Source: Akkermansiaceae bacterium UBA5689
Lineage (GTDB): Bacteria; Verrucomicrobiota; Verrucomicrobiia; Verrucomicrobiales; Akkermansiaceae
Assembly: GCA_002420305.1 (NCBI GenBank)
Contig: DIHT01000149.1
Location: forward strand, 1-64,000
Reading direction: 5' to 3'
Length of the DNA: 64,000 bases
The notes below the pieces were generated by a model. That model ran no database searches. It was not told the origin of the DNA and saw only the letters and a list, made by a program, of their open reading frames with translations. Made by a program: the position numbers and the translations under genes. Shown piece by piece: positions 47,601-54,693 of the stretch; within the stretch, counting starts at the first letter, position 1; every line of letters starts with the position of its first letter.

Positions 47601-47725
47601 GACCAGAATTTCGAATGGCCTTTCCAGCCAGAGAGATCCTTACCGTTGAACAGTTTTTCTGGTGCTCCCAACAGGATGGCCGGGAGTAGTGACAGGGCCG
47701 CTACGGGCAAGAGACTAGCTTTCAT
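44684..47725 (-). CDS. DUF1080 / beta-propeller / HEAT / cupredoxin multidomain protein
   Basis: A secreted 1013-residue protein (signal MKASLLPVAALSLLPAILLG, ATG 47725). Residues about 20-220 are DUF1080, a concanavalin-like 3-keto-disaccharide hydrolase domain (EKLFNGKDLSGWKGHSKFWS, DNWVVSGYQMDMHPSQNYLG). About 240-620 is a PVC-type beta-propeller (VSMAIDDKGRLYCSDQGKAG, VYHCTSGSEFGWRTGTGKWP). HEAT-like helices follow to about 880. The last 100 residues are an azurin/plastocyanin-type copper domain with His in DGLMHNLAVI and the Cys-His-Met set in CTYPGHGQLMWG. It probably attacks sugars with redox support outside the cell. Confidence 0.87.
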   Translation of the reverse strand: MKASLLPVAALSLLPAILLGAPEKLFNGKDLSGWKGHSKFWSVEDGVIVGETKADNPTKGNTFLVYQGKAVDDFELTLKARVTGNNNSGIQYRSKLVNKDNWVVSGYQMDMHPSQNYLGMMYEEKGRGIIAQRGQKIKVAADGKRAIVGDFDRKKDIKLGEWNTYTVQAKGNVLTHKVNGVTTSEVVDEQKAKRSLSGVVAIQLHGGSPMKIEVKDIVLNRASKKVAKKKPASKGEAVVHPEGFEVEKIYTVPKGQQGSWVSMAIDDKGRLYCSDQGKAGIWRITLGKELKVEKVPAPISGGHGLLWAFNRLYVCVNGGGVGGHGSGLYYLTDTNADDQLDKVTKLRGLQGGGEHGPHAVVLTPDGKSLMVLGGNHTQPPKPEIYSVPKNYAEDLLLPRMTDARGHARGIRAPGGWIAHTDPDGKAWNFYSSGFRNQYDVAFNAHGEMFTYDSDMEWDSGTPWYRPTRVYHCTSGSEFGWRTGTGKWPAWYPDCLPPTVDIGPGCPTGVMSGLGSNFPADYQHAIYAFDWTYGTIYAIHLAPEGSSYRGIKEEFVTGVPLNVTDGVIGKDGNMYFAVGGRGTQSALYRVTYTGDVSKDRRFPDTKATQALRKTRRDLEQYHGKAVAGSIEKVWSALGHEDRFIRYAARIALEHQPVSDWAAKALNEDNLQTSLTALLALTRQGDASHQGALLDALSQLSPAAMNEAQQLEALRVLSLCFIRMGKPDIATAESVIEAISPLYPAKTDALNRELVDMLVYLGDPAVVAKTVPLLSQEAVGLEEIEFDDELLKRSGQYGNSFLNQKSNNPQRQQIHYVFALKNVSEGWTPELRKQYFTWFAKARNFKGGASFGGFINNFRNESLAKVSDAKMKAELDALSKAPARLVPEGYDNARRIEVGVLRGMKFDKKEIEAKAGEQLAIAFTNNDPDGLMHNLAVIKPGTRQNILEATIALGAKAIEKNFVPDSPALLGSTPQVAPGRRFTLYLTLPATPGDYEFVCTYPGHGQLMWGTLKVK

Positions 47726-47929
47726 GTTAGCCAGTAGGTAGCCGAGCAATGGGCCGTGGACAAGGCGCGTTTTACCCACCCGAACAGGCGACCTTCGGGT
47801 CGGAAAGCCCGGGTAGCATCCTGAGGGAGGAATCAATACGATTCCCCTCGTTTCATCGAAAAGATGACTGACCCGGATCCGGGGCAGAGAACGCCATCAG
47901 CGTTCTCCTCACCGTCCGGGCTCAGAATT
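47726..47929. other. structured intergenic region with several hairpins
   Basis: Between the 1013-residue protein gene and the COX24-like gene lie at least four stem-loops in 120 bases: CGACC-TTCG-GGTCG (47789-47802), GGAATC-AATAC-GATTCC with flanking GAGG/CCTC (47823-47849), the palindrome CCCGGATCCGGG (47872-47883) and GAGAACGC-CATCA-GCGTTCTC (47887-47907). The first has a cUUCGg tetraloop only when read on the plus strand. No T-run marks a terminator and no ORF fits. It may be a leader, a double terminator or an RNA gene. Confidence 0.45.
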
Positions 47930-48034
47930 CTACGACTTGTAACGCAAGCGCTTCTTGTGGCGGTTTGCCTTCATCCGCTTCTTGCGCTTGTGCTTGTTGA
48001 TCTTTGTCTTTCGACGTTTTTTCAGCGAGCCCAT
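47930..48034 (-). CDS. AURKAIP1/COX24-domain small basic protein (bL38-like)
   Basis: A 34-residue protein, ATG 48034 to TAG 47930, too small for most gene finders. It begins MGSLKKRRKTKINKHKRK and about 65% of its residues are Lys, Arg or His. This is the AURKAIP1/COX24 motif family, known as a small ribosomal protein in Bacteroidota and common in Verrucomicrobiota. It would bind rRNA. It is 39 bp downstream of hisG on the same strand and probably co-transcribed with it. Confidence 0.85.
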   Translation of the reverse strand: MGSLKKRRKTKINKHKRKKRMKANRHKKRLRYKS

Positions 48035-48073
48035 GTTTAACAGTGGTTGTTCGGGGGTGGACAGGAGAGATTC

Positions 48074-48958
48074 TCAGGAGACGATTTTGTTTAGCGGGTA
48101 TTCGATGATTCCTTCCGCTCCGAGTTCCTTGAGGTCTGGCACGAGGTGTCGGACCGCGGACTCGTCGATGATGGTTTCCACCGCTACCCAGCCTTCTTCA
48201 GCAAGGGAGCTGACGGTTGGACGGCGGAGTGAGGGTAGGCGTTCCAATACCTTGGGCAAGGACTTTTCGGGGAGGTTGAGCTTCAACCCGACCTTGTCTC
48301 GTGCAGCAAGGGCAGCTTGGATCATGAGGACCATACGCTCCATTTTCTGGCGCTTCCAAGGGTTGGCAAAGGCCTCCTTGGAAGCGAAAAAGTGGGGGAA
48401 AGAGACCAGTAACTCGTCAACAATGCGGAGTTTGTTGGCTCGGAGCGATGAGCCAGTTTCGGTCACGTCGACGATGGCGTCGACGAGGTCCGGAACCTTC
48501 ACCTCGGTTGCTCCCCAGGAAAATTCGATGTCCGCGCTGACTCCCTTGCTCTCCAGATAACGTTTGGTGATTCCTACGGCCTCGGTCGCGATACGTTTTC
48601 CCTCAAGATCCTCAACTTTCTTAATCGGAGAGTCCTCAGGAACCACGAGCACCCAGCGAGTCGGTCGTACAGTAGCGCGGGAATAGGGCAGCTCAGCCAT
48701 ATCCTCCAAGTCCGCACCGTTTTCATAGACCCAGTCATAGCCGGTAATTCCACAATCGAGAAAACCGTCATGAATATAGGATCCAATTTCTTGGGCTCGA
48801 ATCATGAAGATATCCAGCTCGTCGTCGTCGGAGGATGGCCGTAACCCCCGCGATGAGGAATATACGTGGTAGCCAGCCTTTGCCAGGAGGTGGAGGGTCG
48901 GCTCCTGAAGACTGCCTTTGGGCAGTGCTATACGGAGAGTGTTCGCTGGTTCGGCCAC
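48074..48958 (-). CDS. hisG: ATP phosphoribosyltransferase, long form
   Basis: The first step of histidine synthesis, joining ATP and PRPP. The 294 residues from GTG 48958 fit the long HisG type, whose C-terminal ACT-like domain (about 220-294, ending EGIIEYPLNKIV) lets histidine inhibit the enzyme. The catalytic part has LRIALPKGSLQEPT, DCGITGYDWVYE and the PRPP-binding signature VDVTETGSSLRANKL. No other his genes are near. Because the ACT-like regulatory domain is present, no HisZ partner is needed. Confidence 0.95.
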   Translation of the reverse strand: MAEPANTLRIALPKGSLQEPTLHLLAKAGYHVYSSSRGLRPSSDDDELDIFMIRAQEIGSYIHDGFLDCGITGYDWVYENGADLEDMAELPYSRATVRPTRWVLVVPEDSPIKKVEDLEGKRIATEAVGITKRYLESKGVSADIEFSWGATEVKVPDLVDAIVDVTETGSSLRANKLRIVDELLVSFPHFFASKEAFANPWKRQKMERMVLMIQAALAARDKVGLKLNLPEKSLPKVLERLPSLRRPTVSSLAEEGWVAVETIIDESAVRHLVPDLKELGAEGIIEYPLNKIVS

Positions 48959-49139
48959 GATAGGATCCGGTTGGGGGCGGGGGTTTTACCTGCGAACGGC
49001 GGCGAAGCAACGCAAATATGAGCTCTGCGGAACCGAGGAGGCTTTCCCTCGCACCGGCGCCGGGATTTCCGGGAGTGGCCTACGCCGCTAGCGGATGGCC
49101 TGTGATTGAAGGGTATTTGGCCCTGCGAGGGCCTAAGAA

Positions 49140-49628
49140 TCAGGCTTGCGACAAGGCCCAACGAACCATGGGAAGGTGCTCAGCACTCACTGAGGCGAGT
49201 ATTTCGTCCCGAAATGCCTGTTCCTGAGCCTTGTAGCGCTCGATCGTTTGTTCCGTGACGGAGATTTCCCACATGCGGCGTGCGACTTCATCCAAGGGAT
49301 TCTCGAGGGGTTCTGGCCCGGAACCCTCGTATTCAGGGGCTGATCCGCCAATAAGGGTATTTGTGCCCAGCAGGTAGGGAGAGAGTTCGTGAATTTGCCG
49401 GTCCCGGAGCTCCACGGTCGCATCTTGGTCCCCTCGGAGCTGCATGAGTTCTGGAAAGAGGGCACGAAGCTTCCGAACAAGGGAGCTGAGATTCTCGGAT
49501 TCTTCCCCGCTGGAGCCGAGATCGCGTACCGCTCCTGCCAGTTCGTTCTTCACCCGATCCTTCGCGACGTTGAAAGGAACTAACTTCTGGGAGTCAGATG
49601 GGGAGTCTGCGGCGGGAAAAGAGCTCAT
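49140..49628 (-). CDS. hypothetical protein
   Basis: A 162-residue soluble protein, start ATG 49628, that I cannot assign. It is mostly charged and helical: residues about 20-80 alternate Leu/Val with Glu/Arg/Lys (NVAKDRVKNELAGAVRDLG, LSSLVRKLRALFPELMQLRG), and residues 115-162 look like another helical stretch (EVARRMWEISVTEQTIERYK). There is no signal peptide or membrane helix. It diverges from the winged-helix-like gene at 49871 across an AT-rich region with inverted repeats, so the two may share regulation. Confidence 0.6.
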   Translation of the reverse strand: MSSFPAADSPSDSQKLVPFNVAKDRVKNELAGAVRDLGSSGEESENLSSLVRKLRALFPELMQLRGDQDATVELRDRQIHELSPYLLGTNTLIGGSAPEYEGSGPEPLENPLDEVARRMWEISVTEQTIERYKAQEQAFRDEILASVSAEHLPMVRWALSQA

Positions 49629-49728
49629 TTTTGATAAATTCTCGGGGTAAATCCTGCGAAGGAAGGCGCCAACGCAGCGGTTTTTGGTCTTACAGGAGCA
49701 CTTCTAGCGTCAAAAAATTAGTTTGCGA

Positions 49729-49829
49729 GCTAAATTTTAACATTTTGATTTAGCCTAATAATATCAAAATGCTTGGATTAAAGGTAAATCAAAGAGGGGC
49801 TTCGGGGGCTATCCCTAAATAAATTTAGC
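49729..49829. repeat. AT-rich region with repeated GCTAAAT/ATTTAGC inverted motifs
   Basis: GCTAAAT (49729-49735) faces ATTTAGC (49748-49754), and CTAAAT-AA-ATTTAG (49815-49828) repeats the motif as a near-palindrome. Interleaved is CATTTTGAT (49741-49749) against ATCAAAATG (49763-49771). The stretch is much richer in A+T than its surroundings. It looks like an operator array for the divergent genes at 49140 and 49871. Confidence 0.6.
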
Positions 49830-49870
49830 AAAAACTTGCCAAATGGGACTAACTTTAATAAATTTTTCTC

Positions 49871-50383
49871 GTGAGCGCACCCTCTCAATTTCAGCACCTC
49901 GCGGATGATCTATGGCGTTTAAGCCTGTCTGAGCTTCGGGATTTCCAAGGCGTGATTATTAAGATTATGGCTGCGAAAGAGGAGATTGCGGCTGTCTCGG
50001 AAACTTCTGCGGAGGAGCGGGATCGTGTGGCGGCGATAGAGCTGAAGGAGATCCGGGACTATCTTCAGAACGAAGATATTGCTCTTTCGGGACCTGAAGC
50101 AGTGGTTCTTGCGGCCTATTGCAAGCATCAGGAGGGATCCGAACTCCTTGATTCCAAGGGACTAAATATCTTTCTGGACTCCTACGGGCGTAAGCCTGCG
50201 AATACATCTACGGTAGTAGAAAAGCTCGGCAAGCGCTCCATGGTAGGGATCGAGGACGACGGGTTGCACTCTCACAAGAAGTTTAAGCTTACGGATATGG
50301 GACAGGATGAGGCATGGGAGATCCTGCTGCGTCTTAGACGCGGAAGGGACAAGGGTCGGACTCCTCTTACCGCGGTGATTTAG
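49871..50383 (+). CDS. hypothetical protein, possibly winged-helix DNA-binding
   Basis: A 170-residue protein from GTG 49871 that I do not recognise. The first 70 residues are helical (LSLSELRDFQGVIIKIMAA, ERDRVAAIELKEIRDYL). From about 72 the pattern is winged-helix-like: SGPEAVVLAAYC, a helix-turn-helix-like region (about 86-120), a wing-like VGIEDDGLHSHKKFKLTDMGQDEA with the common K-L-T-x-x-G ending. This is an inference from spacing, not a family match. The AT-rich inverted repeats just upstream would suit autoregulation. Confidence 0.6.
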   Translation: MSAPSQFQHLADDLWRLSLSELRDFQGVIIKIMAAKEEIAAVSETSAEERDRVAAIELKEIRDYLQNEDIALSGPEAVVLAAYCKHQEGSELLDSKGLNIFLDSYGRKPANTSTVVEKLGKRSMVGIEDDGLHSHKKFKLTDMGQDEAWEILLRLRRGRDKGRTPLTAVI

Positions 50384-50532
50384 GGTCGTCCTTTCCGGGC
50401 TAAGTAGATCATCGGTTGTCATCTTACCTGACCCGATCCGACCTGGTTGCCGGCAACAGTCAGGTGAAGACCGCGGAAGCGGTGGTATTACGCCTTGCAC
50501 CCTTCATCGGGTTCCCCAATCCTGCGCCACCC

Positions 50533-52533
50533 ATGAGCAAGGAGATATTGGACGAGACGAGTGGATCTTTGACCCAGGCCGCCAAGGAGGCCCGGGGGCT
50601 AGCGATCGATGCGGTGCATGTGTGCTCTTCCGGGCACCTTGGACTCCCTCTGGGATGCGCCGAAATCGGAGCAGTTCTTTTCGGTGAGACCATGCGGTAT
50701 AATCCATCGGCTCCCGGCTGGCTTAATCGGGACCGATTCATTCTCTCCGCAGGCCATGGATCGATGTTTCTTTACAGTTGGTTGCACCTTTCCGGATATG
50801 ATCTTTCGCTTCAAGCGGTGAAGGATTTCCGAAAACTTCACAGCGTGACGCCGGGTCACCCCGAGTATGAGGAAACTCCGGGGGTAGAGGCGACGACTGG
50901 GCCCTTGGGTCAGGGCGTAGGAAACGCGGTTGGATATGCTCTGAGCGGAAAGCGAGCCGCCGCTCGATTTAATACGCCCGGGCACACCCTCTTTGACCAT
51001 CGCGTGATCGCTCTTGCAGGAGACGGTTGCATGCAGGAGGGGGTTGCCCGTGAGGCCATTGCGTTTGCGGGTCACAGTGGTTTGGATAACCTGATCCTGA
51101 TATACGATAGTAATGATGTGACTCTTGACGCCATGGCAGAGGTCACCCAGAGCGAGGATGCCGAATCCTATTTCGTGGCGGTCGGTTGGGATGCGGTCAC
51201 CGTCGATGGGCATGACATCAGCGCGGTAGGGCAGGCTCTTCAGTCAGCGAAGGAAAATGACAATGGAAAGCCAAAGGTTATTATAGCCAAGACTCTTATC
51301 GGAAAGGGCATTCCGGAGGTGGCTGGAACAGCCGCTGGGCATGGAGAGGGAGGAGCCAAGTTTGCGGAAGCGGCCCGCGAGGGTCTCGGTTTACCTGCGG
51401 AGACCTTTTACGTTTCTGAGGAGACAAGGAAGTATTTTGCTGACCGGAATAGTGCAATGCAGGATGAATTTTCTGCGTGGGAAAAGACCTACGAAGCATG
51501 GGCTGCTGAAAATCCTAATTTGGCAGCCGAGCTTCAGGATGGAGTTTCCAAGTCCGTTCCTGATGACCTTCTCGACCAGATTCCAGAGTTTGATCCGGAC
51601 CATAAGGACGCTACGAGGGGCTCGGGCGGCGCGGTAATTAATGCGGTGTCGAAGGCGGTTCCTCAACTAGTGAGCGGATCGGCTGACCTCTATGGATCGA
51701 CCAAGAATTACATTAAAGACGATACGGATTTCAGCGCCACCAATCCATCGGGGCGTAATATCTGGTTTGGTATTCGTGAGCACGCGATGGGTGCAATTTG
51801 TAATGGGATCGCCTATGATGGACTCTTCCGTGCCAGCGGGGCGACGTTTCTGGTGTTCGCGGATTATCTACGGCCTGCTATCCGGCTAGCAGGCTTGGCG
51901 GGCCTCCCGGTGACTTATATTTTCACTCACGACTCGGTGGGAGTCGGAGAGGATGGGCCAACTCATCAGCCGGTAGAAACTGTGAGTGGGTTGCGGGTAA
52001 TTCCAAATCTCGACGTGATTCGTCCCGCCGACCCAGAGGAGGTGGCAGGGGCGTGGGCGGCTGCGATGCTGCGGACTGATGGCCCAACGGCTCTTATCCT
52101 GACACGTCAAGGGGTCCCGAACCTCAGCAGTGTCCCAATAGCAGAGCGTCGTGAAGGAGCTGCTCTGGGGGGATACGTGCTGCGTAGGGAGCAAGGTGCG
52201 CTGGAGACAATCATTATGGCGAGCGGTTCAGAGGTCGAACGTGCTCTTGAGGCAGCGGATCGTCTCGGCGAAGGCGTCAGGGTCGTCTCGATGCCTTGCC
52301 TTGAACGATTTGATCGGCAGGACGATGGATATCGTGAGGCGGTACTTCCTGAATCCTGTCAAAAGAGGGTCGCCATCGAGGCGGGGGTCACCAACCTCTG
52401 GTGGAAATACGTTGGAACAGCCGGGCATGTGATTGGCATTGACCGTTTCGGACTCAGTGCGCCAGGCAATGTTGTCATGCAGGAGCTTGGCATTACGGCA
52501 GACAAGGTGGTGGAGGCAGTCGAGAATCTCTAG
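50533..52533 (+). CDS. tkt: transketolase
   Basis: A thiamine-diphosphate enzyme of the pentose phosphate pathway, moving two-carbon units between sugar phosphates. ATG 50533 gives 666 residues; an upstream TTG at 50416 adds 39 without family match. Motifs: SSGHLGLPLGCAEIGAVLF, SAGHGSMFLYSWLHLSGY, GPLGQGVGNAVGYAL, the ThDP-binding GDGCMQEGVAREA, and HDSVGVGEDGPTHQPVE (read in parts) in the pyrimidine domain. The length is normal. It is followed by the cobalamin riboswitch, so it is monocistronic. Confidence 0.96.
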   Translation: MSKEILDETSGSLTQAAKEARGLAIDAVHVCSSGHLGLPLGCAEIGAVLFGETMRYNPSAPGWLNRDRFILSAGHGSMFLYSWLHLSGYDLSLQAVKDFRKLHSVTPGHPEYEETPGVEATTGPLGQGVGNAVGYALSGKRAAARFNTPGHTLFDHRVIALAGDGCMQEGVAREAIAFAGHSGLDNLILIYDSNDVTLDAMAEVTQSEDAESYFVAVGWDAVTVDGHDISAVGQALQSAKENDNGKPKVIIAKTLIGKGIPEVAGTAAGHGEGGAKFAEAAREGLGLPAETFYVSEETRKYFADRNSAMQDEFSAWEKTYEAWAAENPNLAAELQDGVSKSVPDDLLDQIPEFDPDHKDATRGSGGAVINAVSKAVPQLVSGSADLYGSTKNYIKDDTDFSATNPSGRNIWFGIREHAMGAICNGIAYDGLFRASGATFLVFADYLRPAIRLAGLAGLPVTYIFTHDSVGVGEDGPTHQPVETVSGLRVIPNLDVIRPADPEEVAGAWAAAMLRTDGPTALILTRQGVPNLSSVPIAERREGAALGGYVLRREQGALETIIMASGSEVERALEAADRLGEGVRVVSMPCLERFDRQDDGYREAVLPESCQKRVAIEAGVTNLWWKYVGTAGHVIGIDRFGLSAPGNVVMQELGITADKVVEAVENL

Positions 52534-52604
52534 GACTCTGAATTTTCCCAATACGCGGCTGGTCCCGGAGGCTCTGGGCCCAACTTGCAGAGAAGGCGAA
52601 CGTT

Positions 52605-52825
52605 CGCGAAAGGGTTCTTGCCTCGGAGGAAGGTCCGGTGGACTGTGCAGCCCCTTGGGAGAGCCAAGGTCTCCTTGGGAAGCCCGTGGCACGGGCAGGA
52701 AATAGATGGGAAATCCGGTGAAAACCCGGAGCGGTCCCGCCACTGTGTGGCCTTTATGAAAATTGAGGGCCAAGCCAGATTGCCAGCCTGAGAAGAAGTT
52801 CAAAATGCCCGCGAGCGACGGGTTG
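52605..52825 (+). promoter_or_regulatory. cobalamin riboswitch
   Basis: The conserved core TCCGGTGAAAACCCGGAGC and CCCGCCACTGT (about 52711-52746) is followed by a short hairpin and a B12 box AGCCAGATTGCCAGCC at 52773-52788. The usual P8-P12 arm is replaced by a small stem (TGGCCTT ... GGGCCA), as in compact classes. Upstream hairpins CCTTGG-GAGAG-CCAAGG and GCCCGTG-G-CACGGGC form the 5' side. It should repress the BtuB-like receptor downstream when cobalamin is present. Confidence 0.93.
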
Positions 52826-52841
52826 TAGAGCAGATTATCCA

Positions 52842-54665
52842 GTGAAGAATACATTCATGGTGACGATGAAGGTCACCACGCACTTGTTGGGTGCCACGGT
52901 CCTATTGGAGCGGGCGCAGGGTCAGGAAATTGAGGAGATGGTGGTGGTGGCTAACCGTCTTGAAACTCCGTTGCAAGCTGTCGGCAGTGCATTAACTATC
53001 CTGGGAGGTGAGGATCTTCAGCAGCGCGGCTTCGTAACCCTCGAGAATGCGTTACATCTTATTCCCGGGACCGGAGTTGGCTCCGAGGGTGGACAGCGTG
53101 GTTCAATCTCCGCTCTGCGGATGCGAGGCACGGAGTCTGACCACACCTTGCTACGGATTGACGGGGTCAGGGTTTCAGACTCCAACATACCACCCCTGAA
53201 CCTGATTGGAGGAGACCCTTTGTTTGGTTACTCTTCAATCAGTGTATTGCGTGGACCCCAGAGTGCCTTGTATGGGAGTGAGGCCATTGGAGGAGTCGTG
53301 GACCTGAATACGCGTGGAGGCTCTGATGAGCCCGGGCGCCACTTATTCCTGGAGGCGGGTTCCTTTGGAAGTCTTCGGGGTGGTGGAGAGCTTCGGGGAG
53401 GTAGTGAAGGCACCCGGTGGTATATTGGCGGTAGCCGGGAACAGACTGAGAATGACCGTGCAGAAAATGATTTCAGGCAGGATCTGTTTGCCCTGCGGGT
53501 GGAACGGGATCTGGGAGCTGAGACCATCGCTGGAGTGACGGCTCGAGGTTGGTTCAGCAATCTGGTCAATCCTGGGAGCGTGGGGAGTTTTTCTGGGCCG
53601 GCAGAGGATGAGCGAGAAGCGGCTCTTCTCACGGGTTATGTGAGCCACCGGGTAAATGATCGATTAAGGAGTCACCTGACGGCAGGCCTTTATCGTGAGA
53701 AGTTCGAGGAGCAGGGAGATTTTCCGTTTGCCAGTGATGCAGAGAAGGCCTCTGTCGATTTACGGAATGTCGTGAGTTGGAACGGCGAGCACGAGACTGC
53801 GATTGGAGCCGTGGCGGAGTGGACAGCGTTTCAGTCCACCGCCACGCCGGTGGATGAACAGGGCTGGAGAAATGGGTTTTATGCAAACCATCTCTGGCGG
53901 CCGACTACAAGAGCCTCAGTCTCCCTCGGGGGACGTTGGGAGAATCTCGAGAGATGGGGAGACTCTCTTACCTGGCGGGCGACGGGAAGTTGGCAGGCTC
54001 CCGGAGAGGATTTCCGTTTCCATGGGAGCTATGGGACAGGTTTTCGTGCGCCCTCCTACTTCGAGCTGTTCGGTGCGATCCCAGCTTTCAATTTTGTTGG
54101 TAATCCGGACCTCAAGGCGGAGAGCTCAAGGGGTTGGGATGCAGGGGTGGAGTGGAAGCCGTCCGAGAGCCTAATCATGGACCTTACCTGGTTTGATAAC
54201 CGGATTAGAAATTTAATTGATTTCAGCCCCGCCAATATTGGCAGGGCGACCACTCGCGGCATTGAGCTGAGTGCTCAGGGAAAGATTTGTGATCATTACC
54301 TCGGATGGCGGGGGTGCTATACATGGCAGCAGGCCAGTGATGATGTCACAGGCTCCCGCCTTGTCCGAAGAGCTCGGCACCGGGCCAGCCTCGATCTTAT
54401 GAGCGAGCCCGTAAAAGGGTTGTTGTTGGGAGCGGGCATGACTTATAGCGGGGGGGTTGAAGACAACGATTTCTCAGTATTTCCCTCTGTCCGAAAGGAG
54501 CTTGATAGCGTTGTCCTGCTGCGTGCCTACTGCTCGTACCAGTTGAATGACAATGTCTCACTTCACGGCAGGGTGGAGAACCTTCTGGATCGGACCTATG
54601 AGGAAATTGCCAATTATCCTGGTCGGGGGCTCGGTGTATTTGGGGGAATGCGGGTCCGCTGGTGA
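52842..54665 (+). CDS. btuB: TonB-dependent outer-membrane receptor, BtuB-like (cobalamin uptake)
   Basis: A 22-strand-type outer-membrane receptor of 607 residues, controlled by the cobalamin riboswitch just upstream. Starts at GTG 52842, ATG 52857 or ATG 52866 are all possible; the last gives the cleanest signal peptide. After it comes EEMVVVANRLETPLQ, close to the BtuB TonB box and plug start, then plug motifs LRMRGTESDHTLLRIDGVRV and SISVLRGPQSALYGSEAIGGVVDL (read in parts). The final YEEIANYPGRGLGVFGGMRVRW has the aromatic C-terminus of barrels. No BtuCDF, TonB or cobalamin-synthesis gene is adjacent, so the import chain is elsewhere. Confidence 0.9.
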   Translation: MKNTFMVTMKVTTHLLGATVLLERAQGQEIEEMVVVANRLETPLQAVGSALTILGGEDLQQRGFVTLENALHLIPGTGVGSEGGQRGSISALRMRGTESDHTLLRIDGVRVSDSNIPPLNLIGGDPLFGYSSISVLRGPQSALYGSEAIGGVVDLNTRGGSDEPGRHLFLEAGSFGSLRGGGELRGGSEGTRWYIGGSREQTENDRAENDFRQDLFALRVERDLGAETIAGVTARGWFSNLVNPGSVGSFSGPAEDEREAALLTGYVSHRVNDRLRSHLTAGLYREKFEEQGDFPFASDAEKASVDLRNVVSWNGEHETAIGAVAEWTAFQSTATPVDEQGWRNGFYANHLWRPTTRASVSLGGRWENLERWGDSLTWRATGSWQAPGEDFRFHGSYGTGFRAPSYFELFGAIPAFNFVGNPDLKAESSRGWDAGVEWKPSESLIMDLTWFDNRIRNLIDFSPANIGRATTRGIELSAQGKICDHYLGWRGCYTWQQASDDVTGSRLVRRARHRASLDLMSEPVKGLLLGAGMTYSGGVEDNDFSVFPSVRKELDSVVLLRAYCSYQLNDNVSLHGRVENLLDRTYEEIANYPGRGLGVFGGMRVRW

Positions 54666-54693
54666 GCATTCACCTCCTACACCCGCGGGATAC

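Noticed and set aside
44636..47689. three plus-strand ORFs of 225-320 residues
   Set aside because: All lie opposite the DUF1080/propeller gene; they have no signal or motif.
52620..52650. GAGGAAGGTCCGG resembling the RNase P RNA core
   Set aside because: No matching RNase P 3' half (ACAGAA ... CCGG) follows. The cobalamin core and B12 box explain the region better.
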